A stretch of 64,000 bases of DNA from Gluconobacter sphaericus NBRC 12467 (lineage in GTDB: Bacteria; Pseudomonadota; Alphaproteobacteria; Acetobacterales; Acetobacteraceae), in NCBI RefSeq assembly GCF_006539125.1, contig NZ_BJMK01000004.1, positions 124,001-188,000 of the forward strand, read 5' to 3'. The stretch's first letter is position 1, and each line of letters begins with the position of its first letter. The notes beneath the pieces were generated by a model. That model was not told where the DNA came from and did not search any database. It saw only the letters and a list, made by a program, of their open reading frames with translations. Made by a program: the position numbers and the translations under genes. Below are positions 39,539-48,677 of this stretch, piece by piece.

Positions 39539-39662
39539 TGCTGTTCCCTTTCCCTTGCGCACGACCTGACCACATTCATGCAGCAGACATGCGAAAGAAC
39601 TTTAACTTTAGGCCGAGGTCGGAGTCTTCGGCAACCCCGGAGCCCCGATGCCCCAAGACACG

Positions 39663-39690
39663 AAAAGCGGCATATCGGAATGCCGCTTTT
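39663..39690 (-). terminator. Perfect hairpin between clpP and clpX
   Basis: AAAAGCGGCAT and ATGCCGCTTTT form an 11-bp perfect stem with a 6-nt loop, and a T4 end on the reverse strand. It could separate clpP from clpX transcription or act as a partial terminator. Confidence 0.6.
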
Positions 39691-39734
39691 CTGGTCCGGT
39701 AAGGAGCATAAGGCTCCTCAGGTCCGGAAGTATC

Positions 39735-40382
39735 TCAACTCGGATCGGACGTGGTCTCATGCGGATTGCGTACGACGACCTTGTCGATCAGGCCGAATTC
39801 GCGGGCCTCGTTGGCTGAGAGATAACTGTCACGCTCGAGCTTCTGCTCGATCTGCTCCAACGTCTGACCGGTATGTTCGCGATAGATCTCGTTCAACCGC
39901 TGACGGATGATGAGAATTTCGCGAGCTTGGATCTCGATGTCTGAAGCCTGTCCCTGAGCACCACCGGACGGCTGGTGAACCATTACGCGGGCATTGGGAA
40001 GGGCGTAGCGATGCCCCTTCTCGCCACCTGCCAGAAGCAGGGAACCCATGGATGCAGCCTGACCGATGCAGACCGTGCTCACGGGGCAGCGGATGTACTG
40101 CATGGTGTCATAGATCGCGAGACCAGCGGAAACGACACCGCCCGGGCTGTTGATGTAGAACGAGATTTCCTTGGTGGGATTCACGCTCTCCAAATAGAGG
40201 AGCTGCGCGCAGATCAGGGACGAGACCTGATCGTAGACAGGTCCGGTCAGGAAGATAATTCGCTCCTGAAGGAGACGCGAAAAAATGTCGAAGGAGCGCT
40301 CTCCGCGGGCAGTCTGCTCGACCACCATCGGCACCAGAGAGTTGCTGAACACCTCGAGGGGATCACGATCCCGAATGGCCAT
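39735..40382 (-). CDS. clpP: ClpP protease subunit
   Basis: ClpP is the tetradecameric serine protease of ClpXP/ClpAP. The catalytic Ser is in [16 protein letters not shown], His in [11 protein letters not shown], and Asp in the [18 protein letters not shown] region. The 215 residues include a short propeptide-like N-terminus (before [21 protein letters not shown]). It lies between tig and clpX in the conserved tig-clpP-clpX-lon-hup order. Confidence 0.97.
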   Translation of the reverse strand: MAIRDRDPLEVFSNSLVPMVVEQTARGERSFDIFSRLLQERIIFLTGPVYDQVSSLICAQLLYLESVNPTKEISFYINSPGGVVSAGLAIYDTMQYIRCPVSTVCIGQAASMGSLLLAGGEKGHRYALPNARVMVHQPSGGAQGQASDIEIQAREILIIRQRLNEIYREHTGQTLEQIEQKLERDSYLSANEAREFGLIDKVVVRNPHETTSDPS

Positions 40383-40516
40383 GCTGTCTGTTCCTCAATG
40401 CCCGATGGGCTTTCTTCTACTTCCTAACATGGACCCGACATGTCGTTCCGTCAAAGGGAGCAGGCAGGAAAAAACGGGTACCCCGAAGAGCGCCCGCTGG
40501 ATCCCGCGCCGAAAGA

Positions 40517-41848
40517 TCAGAGTTCGGCGGGCGGGATTTCGGCCAGTTCTTCCGGCGTCACTTCCTTGTCGGTGACGTCAGCCAGCTCGATCAGATAATC
40601 GACGACCTTGTTTTCCAGGATCGGGCCACGGAGCCCTTCGACAGCCTGCGGGTTCTTGGAGAAGAACTCGAAAACCATCTGTTCCTGACCCGGGTAACGC
40701 TGGGCTTCCTGCTGCATCGCACCCAGAAGCTCTTCACGGGAAACCTGGATTTCCTGCTTGCGGCCGATCTCAGCCAGCAGCAGACCCAGCTTCACGCGAC
40801 GCTCGGCAATGCGACGGTAGTCAGCCTTGAGGGTCTCTTCGTCCTTGCCAGCATCTTCTTCGTCCAGACGACCGGCCTTGCGGTCTTCCTCGACGCGGGC
40901 CCAGATCTGGTTGAACTCGGCGTCAACCATGCTGGACGGCGCTTCGAAGTCCGTCTTCTCGGACAGCGCGTCCAGAAGATCGCGCTTGATGCGCAAACGC
41001 GAAAGCTGCTGGTATTCACCCTCAGCTTGTTCCGTGATGATCTTGCGGATCTGTTCGAGGTTCTCGAAACCGATCGTCTTGGCAAGCTCGTCGTCGATGG
41101 CCGGATCAACAGCCTTCTTCAGGGACTTCGCCTTAATGTCGAAGGTCACGGCCTTGCCGGCCAGCTCTTCAGCTTGATAGTCGGCGGGGAACGTCACGTT
41201 GATAACGCGCTCTTCGCCAGCCTTCATGCCTTCCATCTGCTCGGCGAAGCCGGGGATGAAGCCTTCGCCGCCGATTTCGACATTCACATCGTCAGCCGTG
41301 CCACCGTCGAACGGCGTACCGTCCAGCTTGCCCACAAAGTCAACGCAGACGACATCGCCCTGAGCGGCTGCGCGGTCTTCTTCGATCGTCTCGAACTTGC
41401 GGCTGCGACGGGCAACGTCGTTCAGGGCCTTCTCGACGGTCTCTTCGCTGACCTTGGCGCCAAGGCGCGTCAGCTTCAGGCCAGACAGGTCGGGAACTTC
41501 GATTTCCGGGAGAACTTCGGTCTCAACCTTGAATTCGAGATCCTTGCCGTCTTCGATGGCGGAAACCACTTCGACCTTCGGCTGCATCGCCGGACGAACA
41601 TTCTGCTCTGCAAACAGCTTGGTCGTGGCGTCATTGATGACTTCTTCCAGCAGCTCCGCATTCACGGAATCGCTGTAACGCTGTTTGACGAGGGAGGCCG
41701 GCACCTTGCCCGGACGGAAGCCCGGAAGCTTGATCGTCTTGGCGACTTCAGCGAGTCGTGCATCGCGACGGACCTGCAGGTCGGCAGACGGGACAACGAC
41801 GGTGAAGGCGCGCTTAAGTCCTTCGTTGAGCGTGGGCGTAACCTGCAT
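40517..41848 (-). CDS. tig: Trigger factor
   Basis: Trigger factor is the ribosome-bound chaperone and peptidyl-prolyl isomerase. The N-terminal domain carries the ribosome-docking motif as LPGFRPGKVP. The FKBP-type PPIase domain lies around QGDVVCVDFVGKLDGTPFDGG, followed by the helical C-domain. The ATG at 41848 gives 443 residues and the standard MQVTPTLNEGLKR start. The frame is open further upstream but runs into the tRNA-Leu gene. Its start is 60 nt from the tRNA 3' end. Confidence 0.96.
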   Translation of the reverse strand: MQVTPTLNEGLKRAFTVVVPSADLQVRRDARLAEVAKTIKLPGFRPGKVPASLVKQRYSDSVNAELLEEVINDATTKLFAEQNVRPAMQPKVEVVSAIEDGKDLEFKVETEVLPEIEVPDLSGLKLTRLGAKVSEETVEKALNDVARRSRKFETIEEDRAAAQGDVVCVDFVGKLDGTPFDGGTADDVNVEIGGEGFIPGFAEQMEGMKAGEERVINVTFPADYQAEELAGKAVTFDIKAKSLKKAVDPAIDDELAKTIGFENLEQIRKIITEQAEGEYQQLSRLRIKRDLLDALSEKTDFEAPSSMVDAEFNQIWARVEEDRKAGRLDEEDAGKDEETLKADYRRIAERRVKLGLLLAEIGRKQEIQVSREELLGAMQQEAQRYPGQEQMVFEFFSKNPQAVEGLRGPILENKVVDYLIELADVTDKEVTPEELAEIPPAEL

Positions 41849-41908
41849 GAGCCAGGCGATCCTCTCGGTCGGTAGGTTGGTCAAATCTCTTTCTCGGGAA
41901 GCCGGGCT

Positions 41909-41993
<85 letters not shown>

Positions 41994-42061
41994 AGCGCTC
42001 GGCCTCCAGGCTCGTGTTACCGAACCTCGGATGCGCGGCCTTTAGCGCATGAAACGCGACT

Positions 42062-43558
42062 TCACAACAGTGATCCGGTCGCCTTTTTATCTAATGCCTC
42101 CCGCGCCAGACGCGTGGCGGTCGCCCTTGCCTGCCCTAGAGGGAGATCCAGATCCTCGGCCAGGGGCCAGCCGCCATGCACTTTCCCGGCCTCGATTCCA
42201 GCTTCCCCATGCAGCCAGACGCCTGCGCAGCAGGCTTCCCAGACATCCATCCCCGCCGCAAGAAGGGCTGCGATCACACCCGTGAGGGTATCCCCCGAAC
42301 CCGCCGTCGCCAGAGCAGACGACGCATGCGTATTGATGGCAACCCGACCATCCGGAGCAGCAATGATTGTGTCAGGCCCCTTCATGACGACAACAGCATT
42401 GATACGCTTTGCAGCAGCCAGCGCGACATCCAGACGACTGCCTTCGACCGGTCCGAAGAGTTTGCGAAACTCTCCGATATGGGGCGTGACGGCAACAACC
42501 CCTTTCAGCCGCGACAGATCCTGCGATCCCCATGCCAGTGCACCGGCATCCGCCAACACGATCCGGTCGGCCTTGAGAAGCTGCGGAAGGGTCGTAGCAA
42601 CTTCGTCTTCGGTCAGGCCGGGACCGCAGATCCAGACCTTGCGACGCGCATCTTTCAGCAATTCGGAAAGCGGCGCCTCGTCCACGATCAGACCAGGATC
42701 ACCGAGTCGATAGGCCGAAGCCCCCTCACCCGCCGCAATTCGCACAAGACCCGCCCCGCTGCGGCGCGCCCCGCGAGCCGCAAGCCGGGCCGCACCGGGC
42801 ATTTCAGCCCCACCACACAGACTGACGACACCACGGTGGTATTTATAGTCCCCATCCCCCGAAAGCGGCAAACTCCACAGGCCAGGCTCGTTATGCTGCA
42901 CAAGCGGCGTAACGCCGTCCCACGCCGCTTCAGGCATGCCTATATCGGCGCAGATCACCTCACCACACAGATCAGAACCAGGTTGCAGGACATGCCCGGG
43001 GCGCAGACGAACAAAAGTCACCGTGAACTTACAGCCGCGGGCCTTTCCGAGGATTTCACCCGAGGCCCCAGCCACGCCGCTCGGCATATCGATGGCAACG
43101 ACCTCCCGAGCAGCCGCAAGAACAGCCGCAACATCATCCGCAACAGGGCGCTTCAACCCCGAACCAAAAACCGCATCCACCACCAAATCAGCCTCCGCCA
43201 ATTCCTCAGCTGTGAACGGCACCATAGGACCAGCCCAGCGGGCAGCCATGTCGGCAGCAGGCGTCCCGAATTTGGGAGCAGAAAGCGCGGCAACGCGGAC
43301 AGACCAACCCCAGCGTGCGAGATTGCGGGCTACGACATAGCCGTCTCCACCGTTGTTTCCCGGCCCGCAGGCAACCGTGACACGACACGGCGAAAAACGG
43401 TTACGGATAACGCGTGCAGCGGCCCAGCCGGCATTTTCCATCAGACGTGTAGATGGAAGGATGGCAGCAGCCGCATAATCCATGCGGTCGCTCTCCTCGG
43501 GCATTAGCAATGCGAAAGGATGGCGAGACACAGGAGCGAATATTACAGGGCGGGACAT
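42062..43558 (-). CDS. nnr: Bifunctional NAD(P)HX epimerase / ADP-dependent NAD(P)HX dehydratase
   Basis: This fusion repairs hydrated NADH and NADPH. The N-terminal YjeF epimerase domain (about 1-210) shows LMENAGWAAARVI, CGPGNNGGDGYVVAR and the VVDAVFGSGLKRPV loop. The C-terminal ribokinase-like dehydratase (about 225-490) shows HRGVVSLCGGAEMPGAARLAA, VVMKGPDTIIAAPDG and the catalytic TAGSGDTLTGVIAALLA. At 498 residues it is of normal length. It lies upstream of tRNA-Leu on the same strand and diverges from a small membrane protein gene. Confidence 0.94.
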   Translation of the reverse strand: MSRPVIFAPVSRHPFALLMPEESDRMDYAAAAILPSTRLMENAGWAAARVIRNRFSPCRVTVACGPGNNGGDGYVVARNLARWGWSVRVAALSAPKFGTPAADMAARWAGPMVPFTAEELAEADLVVDAVFGSGLKRPVADDVAAVLAAAREVVAIDMPSGVAGASGEILGKARGCKFTVTFVRLRPGHVLQPGSDLCGEVICADIGMPEAAWDGVTPLVQHNEPGLWSLPLSGDGDYKYHRGVVSLCGGAEMPGAARLAARGARRSGAGLVRIAAGEGASAYRLGDPGLIVDEAPLSELLKDARRKVWICGPGLTEDEVATTLPQLLKADRIVLADAGALAWGSQDLSRLKGVVAVTPHIGEFRKLFGPVEGSRLDVALAAAKRINAVVVMKGPDTIIAAPDGRVAINTHASSALATAGSGDTLTGVIAALLAAGMDVWEACCAGVWLHGEAGIEAGKVHGGWPLAEDLDLPLGQARATATRLAREALDKKATGSLL

Positions 43559-43741
43559 CTCGAGGGCGTTCTCCTGCTGGTTTTATGACAGCAAAGCATG
43601 AGCGGCTGTTACGTTGCCTCTTACGGGGCCCCTCAATTCCGCTTCCCTCTGGCGCTAAGGGGCTTGCGTCGGGTATTCAAGGGAAATGCTTCGGGAATGT
43701 TCTTTCCCCTTTTTTTCCATTTTCAACCATGACGAGGATCA

Positions 43742-44194
43742 ATGACAGGGTCGATCATCTGGAGCCTCGTGCTCGCAATCCATCTGCTGTGCATGACATA
43801 CTGGGTCGGCGGTTCGATCTACTCGACACTCGTTGTCCGCTCCACGGTCGGACTGCTGGATCCGGGACCACGTAACTCCGTCCTGCTTCAGGGTTACACG
43901 CGCTTTTTCCGCGGCCTCTATCAGGTCGTCCCGTTCTCGCTACTGAGCGGCTGGGGTCTGATTTTCCATGAAGGCGGATTTGCATCCGTGCCCTGGCCGG
44001 TCAATGCGATGCAACTTCTGGGCCTCGCTATGGCGGTAATTTTCATCCTGACCGTCCAAGGCCCCTTCCGTCGGGCCCGACGCGCCATGCGCCCCCAGCC
44101 CGCGCTATTCGACACCCTGCGCAGCCGCACCGCCATGATGGCGGGGCTGGGTGTCCTGACCATTCTTGTCGCCGCAATGGCACGCGGCATGTGA
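43742..44194 (+). CDS. Small integral membrane protein with four predicted helices (CopD-like)
   Basis: A 150-residue hydrophobic protein with four likely helices, at about 5-27, 60-78, 85-105 and 130-148. The first helix carries AIHLLCMTYWVGG, a His and WxGG pattern seen in CopD-like and related heme or copper membrane proteins. A loop of arginines (FRRARRAMR) lies on the cytoplasmic side between helices 3 and 4. I do not recognise a named family. GAGGATC just before the ATG at 43742 supports the start. A perfect 12-bp hairpin follows the stop. Confidence 0.7.
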   Translation: MTGSIIWSLVLAIHLLCMTYWVGGSIYSTLVVRSTVGLLDPGPRNSVLLQGYTRFFRGLYQVVPFSLLSGWGLIFHEGGFASVPWPVNAMQLLGLAMAVIFILTVQGPFRRARRAMRPQPALFDTLRSRTAMMAGLGVLTILVAAMARGM

Positions 44195-44200
44195 AATCGT

Positions 44201-44233
44201 AAGCGATACGGCGCTTGAAGGGCCGTATCGCTT
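44201..44233 (+). promoter_or_regulatory. Perfect 12-bp stem between the membrane protein gene and the helicase gene
   Basis: AAGCGATACGGC (44201-44212) and GCCGTATCGCTT (44222-44233) pair fully around a 9-nt loop. No T run follows. It is either a terminator lacking a U tract, a processing site, or part of the helicase leader. Confidence 0.5.
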
Positions 44234-44350
44234 GCCATTCCTGCTATTTATCGATAACGCACCAGTTATAGCTGCGGGCAATTGCCCCGCCCTCAACTCC
44301 GGCCCTCATCCATTCGGGTGTGCGCCGTCAAAGAGAGTCTCGAGAGTCAT

Positions 44351-46672
44351 TTGAGCGCGAAAACGACCTCCGGTCCTTCCAAGCCCCGTACGACTGCAAC
44401 GCCCAGACGCGGACGCCCCTCTGGTTCACGTGCTGCCGCAGCCGCAACGTCACCGACGGTTGCCGATGAAGGCGAAACGTCTCCGGTAACGGAAACTCCT
44501 GCCGCCAAGGCTCCCCGCACGCGCCGCACGAAGGCTGCGGCAATGGCGATGGAAAAAACGGCGGAAGTAAAGGCGCCTGCACGCCGGACCCGCAAAACAG
44601 CCACGCCTGCTACCGAATCCGCGAGTGAAAGCGAAGTCCCTACTCCGAAAACGGCAGGACGCCCCAAAAAAGCTGTTATAGAACCGGAAGCCGCGACCAA
44701 GCCTGCCCAGGCATCTGTAGCCGCACCTACCCCGCGCCGTCGCTCCACAAAAAAAGTCAAGACCGTGACCGAAGAAGTCGAGGCGGCCCCCAAACGCCGT
44801 GGCCGTCCGCGCAAGACGCCGGTTATGGAACAGCCCGCCACCGAAGTTGTGCCGGAGGAAACCCCAGAATCTCCTGCAGCGCCGCGTCGTCGCGGCCGTC
44901 CGCGCAAGGTGGATGTCGCAGTTGCAGAGGCCAAGGTAGAGGCCCCCGTCGAAAAGAAAACGCGTCCCTCCCGTCGCAAGGCCTCCGCCCCTGTCGTGGA
45001 AGCCCTGGAACCCGCTGCCGAAGAAACTCCTGCCGTTCAGGCCGAACTCTCGAAAAGCGAAAAGCCTGCGCGTCGTCGCCGTACCAAAGCGGCTGCTGCA
45101 ACACCGGCTGTCGTTGAAGAAACCGTTGATCCCTCCGCCGTCGTGGTTGCCGAAGACGTTTCCGACAGGCCACGCTTTGCCGATCTGGGTCTGGGCGAGT
45201 CGATCATGCGAGCCATTGAGGAGCTTGGTTACGAACACCCCACTCCCATTCAGGCCCAGGCCATTCCCGAAGTCCTGAAGGGCCATGACGTTCTGGGTGT
45301 CGCCCAGACCGGAACCGGCAAAACTGCCTCTTTCACACTGCCGATGCTCCAAAAACTGGCCGGCTCACGTGCCCGCGCCCGGATGCCGCGCTCACTGATC
45401 CTGGAGCCCACGCGAGAGCTGGCATTGCAGGTTGCCGAGAACTTCAAGCTCTATGGCAAGTATCTGCGTCTGACCCATGCGCTGCTGATCGGTGGCGAGA
45501 GCATGGCCGAACAGCGCGACGTGCTGAACCGCGGCGTAGATGTGCTGATCGCGACTCCGGGCCGTTTGCTCGACCTGTTCGGACGCGGTGGCCTGCTGCT
45601 CACGCAGACCAGCACGCTCGTGATCGACGAAGCCGACCGTATGCTGGACATGGGCTTCATCCCCGATATCGAAAAAATTGTGGCATTGCTGCCGGCCCAT
45701 CGCCAGACCCTCTTCTTCTCCGCCACGATGGCACCGGAAATCCGCCGTTTAGCCGATGCTTTCCTCCGACACCCGGTGGAAATCACGGTGGCGCGCCAGT
45801 CTTCCGTAGCCACGACGATCGAAGAAGCTCTGGTTATTGTGCCGGAGGACGAAAAGCGTCGCACGCTTAAGAAGCTGCTGCGTCGTGAAAACGTCCAGAG
45901 CGCCATCGTGTTCTGCAATCGCAAGCGCGATGTGGACATGATCCAGCAGTATCTGACCAAGCATGGCATCGAAGCCGGTCATCTTCATGGAGATCTGGCC
46001 CAGTCCCTTCGCTTCTCGACGCTTGAACGTTTCCGCTCTGGCGACCTGAAGTTCCTGGTATGCTCGGACGTGGCAGCGCGCGGCATCGATATCGGCGGCC
46101 TGTCGCATGTCTTCAATTATGATCTACCGTTCAATGCGGAAGATTATGTGCATCGCATTGGGCGGACCGGTCGTGCAGGTAACGAAGGCCATGCCTTCAG
46201 TCTGGCAGCCCCGCGCGATCGCAGACTGCTGGAAGCCATCGAGACACTGACAGGCAAGGTGATTGCACGCCCAGTTCTTGAAGGCATCACAACCGTTGAC
46301 TGGGCTCCCGAAGACGGTGAACGCCGCCCGCCCGAGACCGCGACTCCTGCACCGCAGGACGTGGCGGAAGAAGGAGAGCAGCGGCCCCGCAAGCGCCGTC
46401 GTGGCGGTCGCAATCGCAATCGTGGCGATCGCGACGAAAACGAGACCGTTCAGCAGGTCACACCCACCTCTGTCGCGGCGATCGAGGCCCCCGTCAGCCA
46501 CCGTTCGGTTGAACTGGCCCCTGCTTTCGAAAACGATGGGCCAAAGACAGGGTTTGGGGGTGATACGCCCGCTTTCATGCTGGTCCCGCGCCGCAGAAAA
46601 GTCATAGTTCCCGGTAGCAACGATCCTGCTGCTCCTGTTCAGCATGATGGGCGCCATTACGGTAATGAATGA
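44351..46672 (+). CDS. DEAD-box RNA helicase with long basic N-terminal tail and AT-hook-like motifs
   Basis: The helicase core (about residues 275-640) has the Q motif HPTPIQAQAIP, Walker A AQTGTGKT, VIDEADRMLDMGF, FFSATM and HRIGRTGRAG, so it is an RhlE-like ATP-dependent RNA helicase. About 270 residues precede it, rich in Ala, Lys, Pro and Arg. They carry RRGRP motifs near residues 19, 149 and 180 and a GRPKK near 102. A basic C-terminal tail has KRRRGGRNRNRGDRD. The start is uncertain: TTG at 44351 (M-SAKTTSG) looks best, with a GTG at 44318 and a TTG at 44282 also in frame. It overlaps the methyltransferase start by 8 bp. Confidence 0.87.
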   Translation: MSAKTTSGPSKPRTTATPRRGRPSGSRAAAAATSPTVADEGETSPVTETPAAKAPRTRRTKAAAMAMEKTAEVKAPARRTRKTATPATESASESEVPTPKTAGRPKKAVIEPEAATKPAQASVAAPTPRRRSTKKVKTVTEEVEAAPKRRGRPRKTPVMEQPATEVVPEETPESPAAPRRRGRPRKVDVAVAEAKVEAPVEKKTRPSRRKASAPVVEALEPAAEETPAVQAELSKSEKPARRRRTKAAAATPAVVEETVDPSAVVVAEDVSDRPRFADLGLGESIMRAIEELGYEHPTPIQAQAIPEVLKGHDVLGVAQTGTGKTASFTLPMLQKLAGSRARARMPRSLILEPTRELALQVAENFKLYGKYLRLTHALLIGGESMAEQRDVLNRGVDVLIATPGRLLDLFGRGGLLLTQTSTLVIDEADRMLDMGFIPDIEKIVALLPAHRQTLFFSATMAPEIRRLADAFLRHPVEITVARQSSVATTIEEALVIVPEDEKRRTLKKLLRRENVQSAIVFCNRKRDVDMIQQYLTKHGIEAGHLHGDLAQSLRFSTLERFRSGDLKFLVCSDVAARGIDIGGLSHVFNYDLPFNAEDYVHRIGRTGRAGNEGHAFSLAAPRDRRLLEAIETLTGKVIARPVLEGITTVDWAPEDGERRPPETATPAPQDVAEEGEQRPRKRRRGGRNRNRGDRDENETVQQVTPTSVAAIEAPVSHRSVELAPAFENDGPKTGFGGDTPAFMLVPRRRKVIVPGSNDPAAPVQHDGRHYGNE

Positions 46673-47990
46673 CACCTTGACCGGAGTTGCAGAACTCCGG
46701 ATTGAAGGACTGGGTGCGGCAGGCGACGGCATCGCGCATCTTGATGGCCAGACCGTTTTCATCCCGGGTACTCTGCCCGGGGAAGACGTCCGGGTCCGCC
46801 TCGCTCCCTCCCATCCCGAACTCATTGACATCGTTCACGCATCACCCGACCGCGTCATCCCCCTGTGCGACCTGTTTGGCGAATGCGGCGGCTGTGCATT
46901 ACAGCACCTCTCCCTCCCGGCTCTGCTGGACTGGAAGACGCAGCGCGTCACACAGGCCCTCACAGCAGCGGGTTTCACAGATCTACCGCTTGCACGGATG
47001 TTCCAGACAACGCCAAAAACCCGGCGCCGCATGGATTTTGCTGTCCAGCGCGTGCCGGGCGGCGTGATCATCGGGCTGCATCGCCGCAATGGTGATCCCG
47101 TGGACATGACGGAATGCCATGTCCTGCATCCCGAAATTTTTGGACTTCTCACCCCTCTGCGTGAAGTTCTTGGAAGTCTGGGTGCACTGACGGGCCGCGG
47201 GAGCCTGATGGTCAACCTGCTCGACAGTGGACCAGACCTCACACTGCAGACCCCCGCTCCCTTGACGAGTGCTGACCGCATCAAACTGGCAGCCTTTGCC
47301 CGCGAGCATAACCTGTCGCGAATTTCCTGGCAGGATCCGAAAGATCTGGGTATCGAGACAGTGGCCCAGTCCGGCCCGGTCCGGGAAGATTTTGACGGTG
47401 TGATCGTCTCCCCGCCTCCCTCTGCCTTTCTTCAGGCGACCGCTGATGCCGAGAAGACTATTGTCGCCGCCGTTGTCGACGGCTTGCCGTCACTCAACAA
47501 AAAGGATGTGACGGTCGAACTGTTTGCCGGATGTGGCACCCTGACCTTCCCGATGTCCGAAAAAGGCCGTGTCATGGCCTATGAAGGCAATCTGGCGGCT
47601 GCACACTGCCTGAAAGCTGCCTCCGGTGGACGCCGCGTTGATGGGTTTCATCGGGATCTGGGGCGCCAGCCGCTTCTGCCACACGATCTAAAATCAACAC
47701 GGGCCGTGGTTCTTGATCCGCCTTACGCAGGTGCGGGCGCACAAACGGCGCCCCTGGCCAAGTCGGCCGTGCCGGACATCGTTTACGTGAGCTGCAACCC
47801 AGCGGCGCTTGAAAAAGACGGTAGAGCTCTGTGGAACGCAGGATTCTCGGTCATCGGCCTGACGATTGTGGACCAGTTCCTATGGTCCACAGAAGTCGAG
47901 GCCGTGGTCGTGCTGTCACGGGACGTGAAGCGAATCAAACGTGAAAACTCTCGCCGCAGCCGCAGCGACCTTTCTCGTTCGGATTCCTGA
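46665..47990 (+). CDS. TrmA/RlmD-family 5-methyluridine RNA methyltransferase
   Basis: A SAM-dependent RNA methyltransferase of 441 residues. The N-terminal TRAM domain begins VAELRIEGLGAAGDGIAHLDG. The 4Fe-4S ligands are probably CDLFGECGGC plus a later ECHVLHP cysteine. The SAM domain has VELFAGCGTLTFPM and DPPYAGAG, and the catalytic Cys lies in VYVSCNPAAL. It probably methylates 23S rRNA or tRNA uridines. Its dependence on an Fe-S cluster fits the suf operon next door. The last 56 bp overlap sufA on the other strand, so the C-terminal tail RRSRSDLSRSDS is probably non-conserved. ATG at 46665 is preferred over 46644. Confidence 0.88.
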   Translation: MNDTLTGVAELRIEGLGAAGDGIAHLDGQTVFIPGTLPGEDVRVRLAPSHPELIDIVHASPDRVIPLCDLFGECGGCALQHLSLPALLDWKTQRVTQALTAAGFTDLPLARMFQTTPKTRRRMDFAVQRVPGGVIIGLHRRNGDPVDMTECHVLHPEIFGLLTPLREVLGSLGALTGRGSLMVNLLDSGPDLTLQTPAPLTSADRIKLAAFAREHNLSRISWQDPKDLGIETVAQSGPVREDFDGVIVSPPPSAFLQATADAEKTIVAAVVDGLPSLNKKDVTVELFAGCGTLTFPMSEKGRVMAYEGNLAAAHCLKAASGGRRVDGFHRDLGRQPLLPHDLKSTRAVVLDPPYAGAGAQTAPLAKSAVPDIVYVSCNPAALEKDGRALWNAGFSVIGLTIVDQFLWSTEVEAVVVLSRDVKRIKRENSRRSRSDLSRSDS

Positions 47991-48291
47991 ACGTAAAACC
48001 GGATTCGAGGTCCTTGACCTCGTAATCCATGACAGTACCGGTCAGGAACAGGGTCGCCTTGCGATCTACCAGCAGGGTTACACCCTGATCCTCGACCCGC
48101 TCATCGGTTAGCTCTGGGGCCGTCACAAAATTCATTTCATAAGATAGTCCCGAGCATCCGCGCGTTCCCACACTGATACGCAGAAGCTGGCCCTGATGGG
48201 AGCTGGCATAAAGAGCTTTGAGACGCTTGGCTGCCTGATCGGACAGTGCCATGAGAGCGGGCAGCGAGCGGCGCGTTGCAACGTCGGACAT
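47935..48291 (-). CDS. sufA: A-type Fe-S carrier protein SufA
   Basis: A-type carriers receive clusters from SufBCD and pass them to targets. The 118-residue protein has the three conserved cysteines as GTRGCSGLSYEM and the C-terminal RCGCGESF. The ATG at 48291 has AGAAG upstream. It is the last gene of the suf operon. It is convergent with the methyltransferase gene, sharing 56 bp that include the CGCG motif codons. Confidence 0.92.
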   Translation of the reverse strand: MSDVATRRSLPALMALSDQAAKRLKALYASSHQGQLLRISVGTRGCSGLSYEMNFVTAPELTDERVEDQGVTLLVDRKATLFLTGTVMDYEVKDLESGFTFRNPNEKGRCGCGESFHV

Positions 48292-48308
48292 GAATGCTTC
48301 TTTCCAGA

Positions 48309-48677
48309 TCAAAACATATTAAGAGCAAGCCGGGCATCATCGCTCATGCGGCTCATATCCCATGGCGGATCCCAGACGATTTCGACAGTAGCCTGACTGA
48401 CGCCCGGAACATGAGAGACAGCATCGCGCACCATCTCCGGCAATTCCTGTGCGCTGGGGCAGTTCGGCGCCGTCAGCGTCATCTCAATATGTACGCGGCC
48501 ATCATCATGCAGGTCGATCGCGTAGATCAGGCCGAGCTCATAGATGTTGACCGGGATCTCCGGATCATACACCGTCGCGATCGCCGCGATGACCGCTTCC
48601 TGATCGGGTGCCGTTCCTGTTGCAGGAACGGCAGCTGTATCTTCACTGGTTGTGATATCGGTCATGGCTTCACTCAT
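48309..48677 (-). CDS. sufT: SufT-like DUF59 Fe-S assembly factor
   Basis: DUF59/MIP18 proteins help mature Fe-S enzymes. The 122-residue protein has an N-terminal acidic linker, then YDPEIPVNIYELGLIYAI, the conserved cysteine in LTAPNCPSAQELP, and WDPPWDMSRMSDDARLAL at the end. Its ATG overlaps the sufS stop (ATGA). Its position between sufS and sufA is the usual alphaproteobacterial arrangement. Confidence 0.9.
   Translation of the reverse strand: MSEAMTDITTSEDTAAVPATGTAPDQEAVIAAIATVYDPEIPVNIYELGLIYAIDLHDDGRVHIEMTLTAPNCPSAQELPEMVRDAVSHVPGVSQATVEIVWDPPWDMSRMSDDARLALNMF

Noticed and set aside
38195-39910. 571-codon plus-strand frame opposite clpX and the clpP end
   Set aside because: Antisense to ClpX; low-quality composition without domains.
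44400-45100. Repetitive Ala/Lys/Arg codons resembling a tandem repeat array
   Set aside because: There is no fixed repeat unit; it is a low-complexity disordered tail within the helicase frame.
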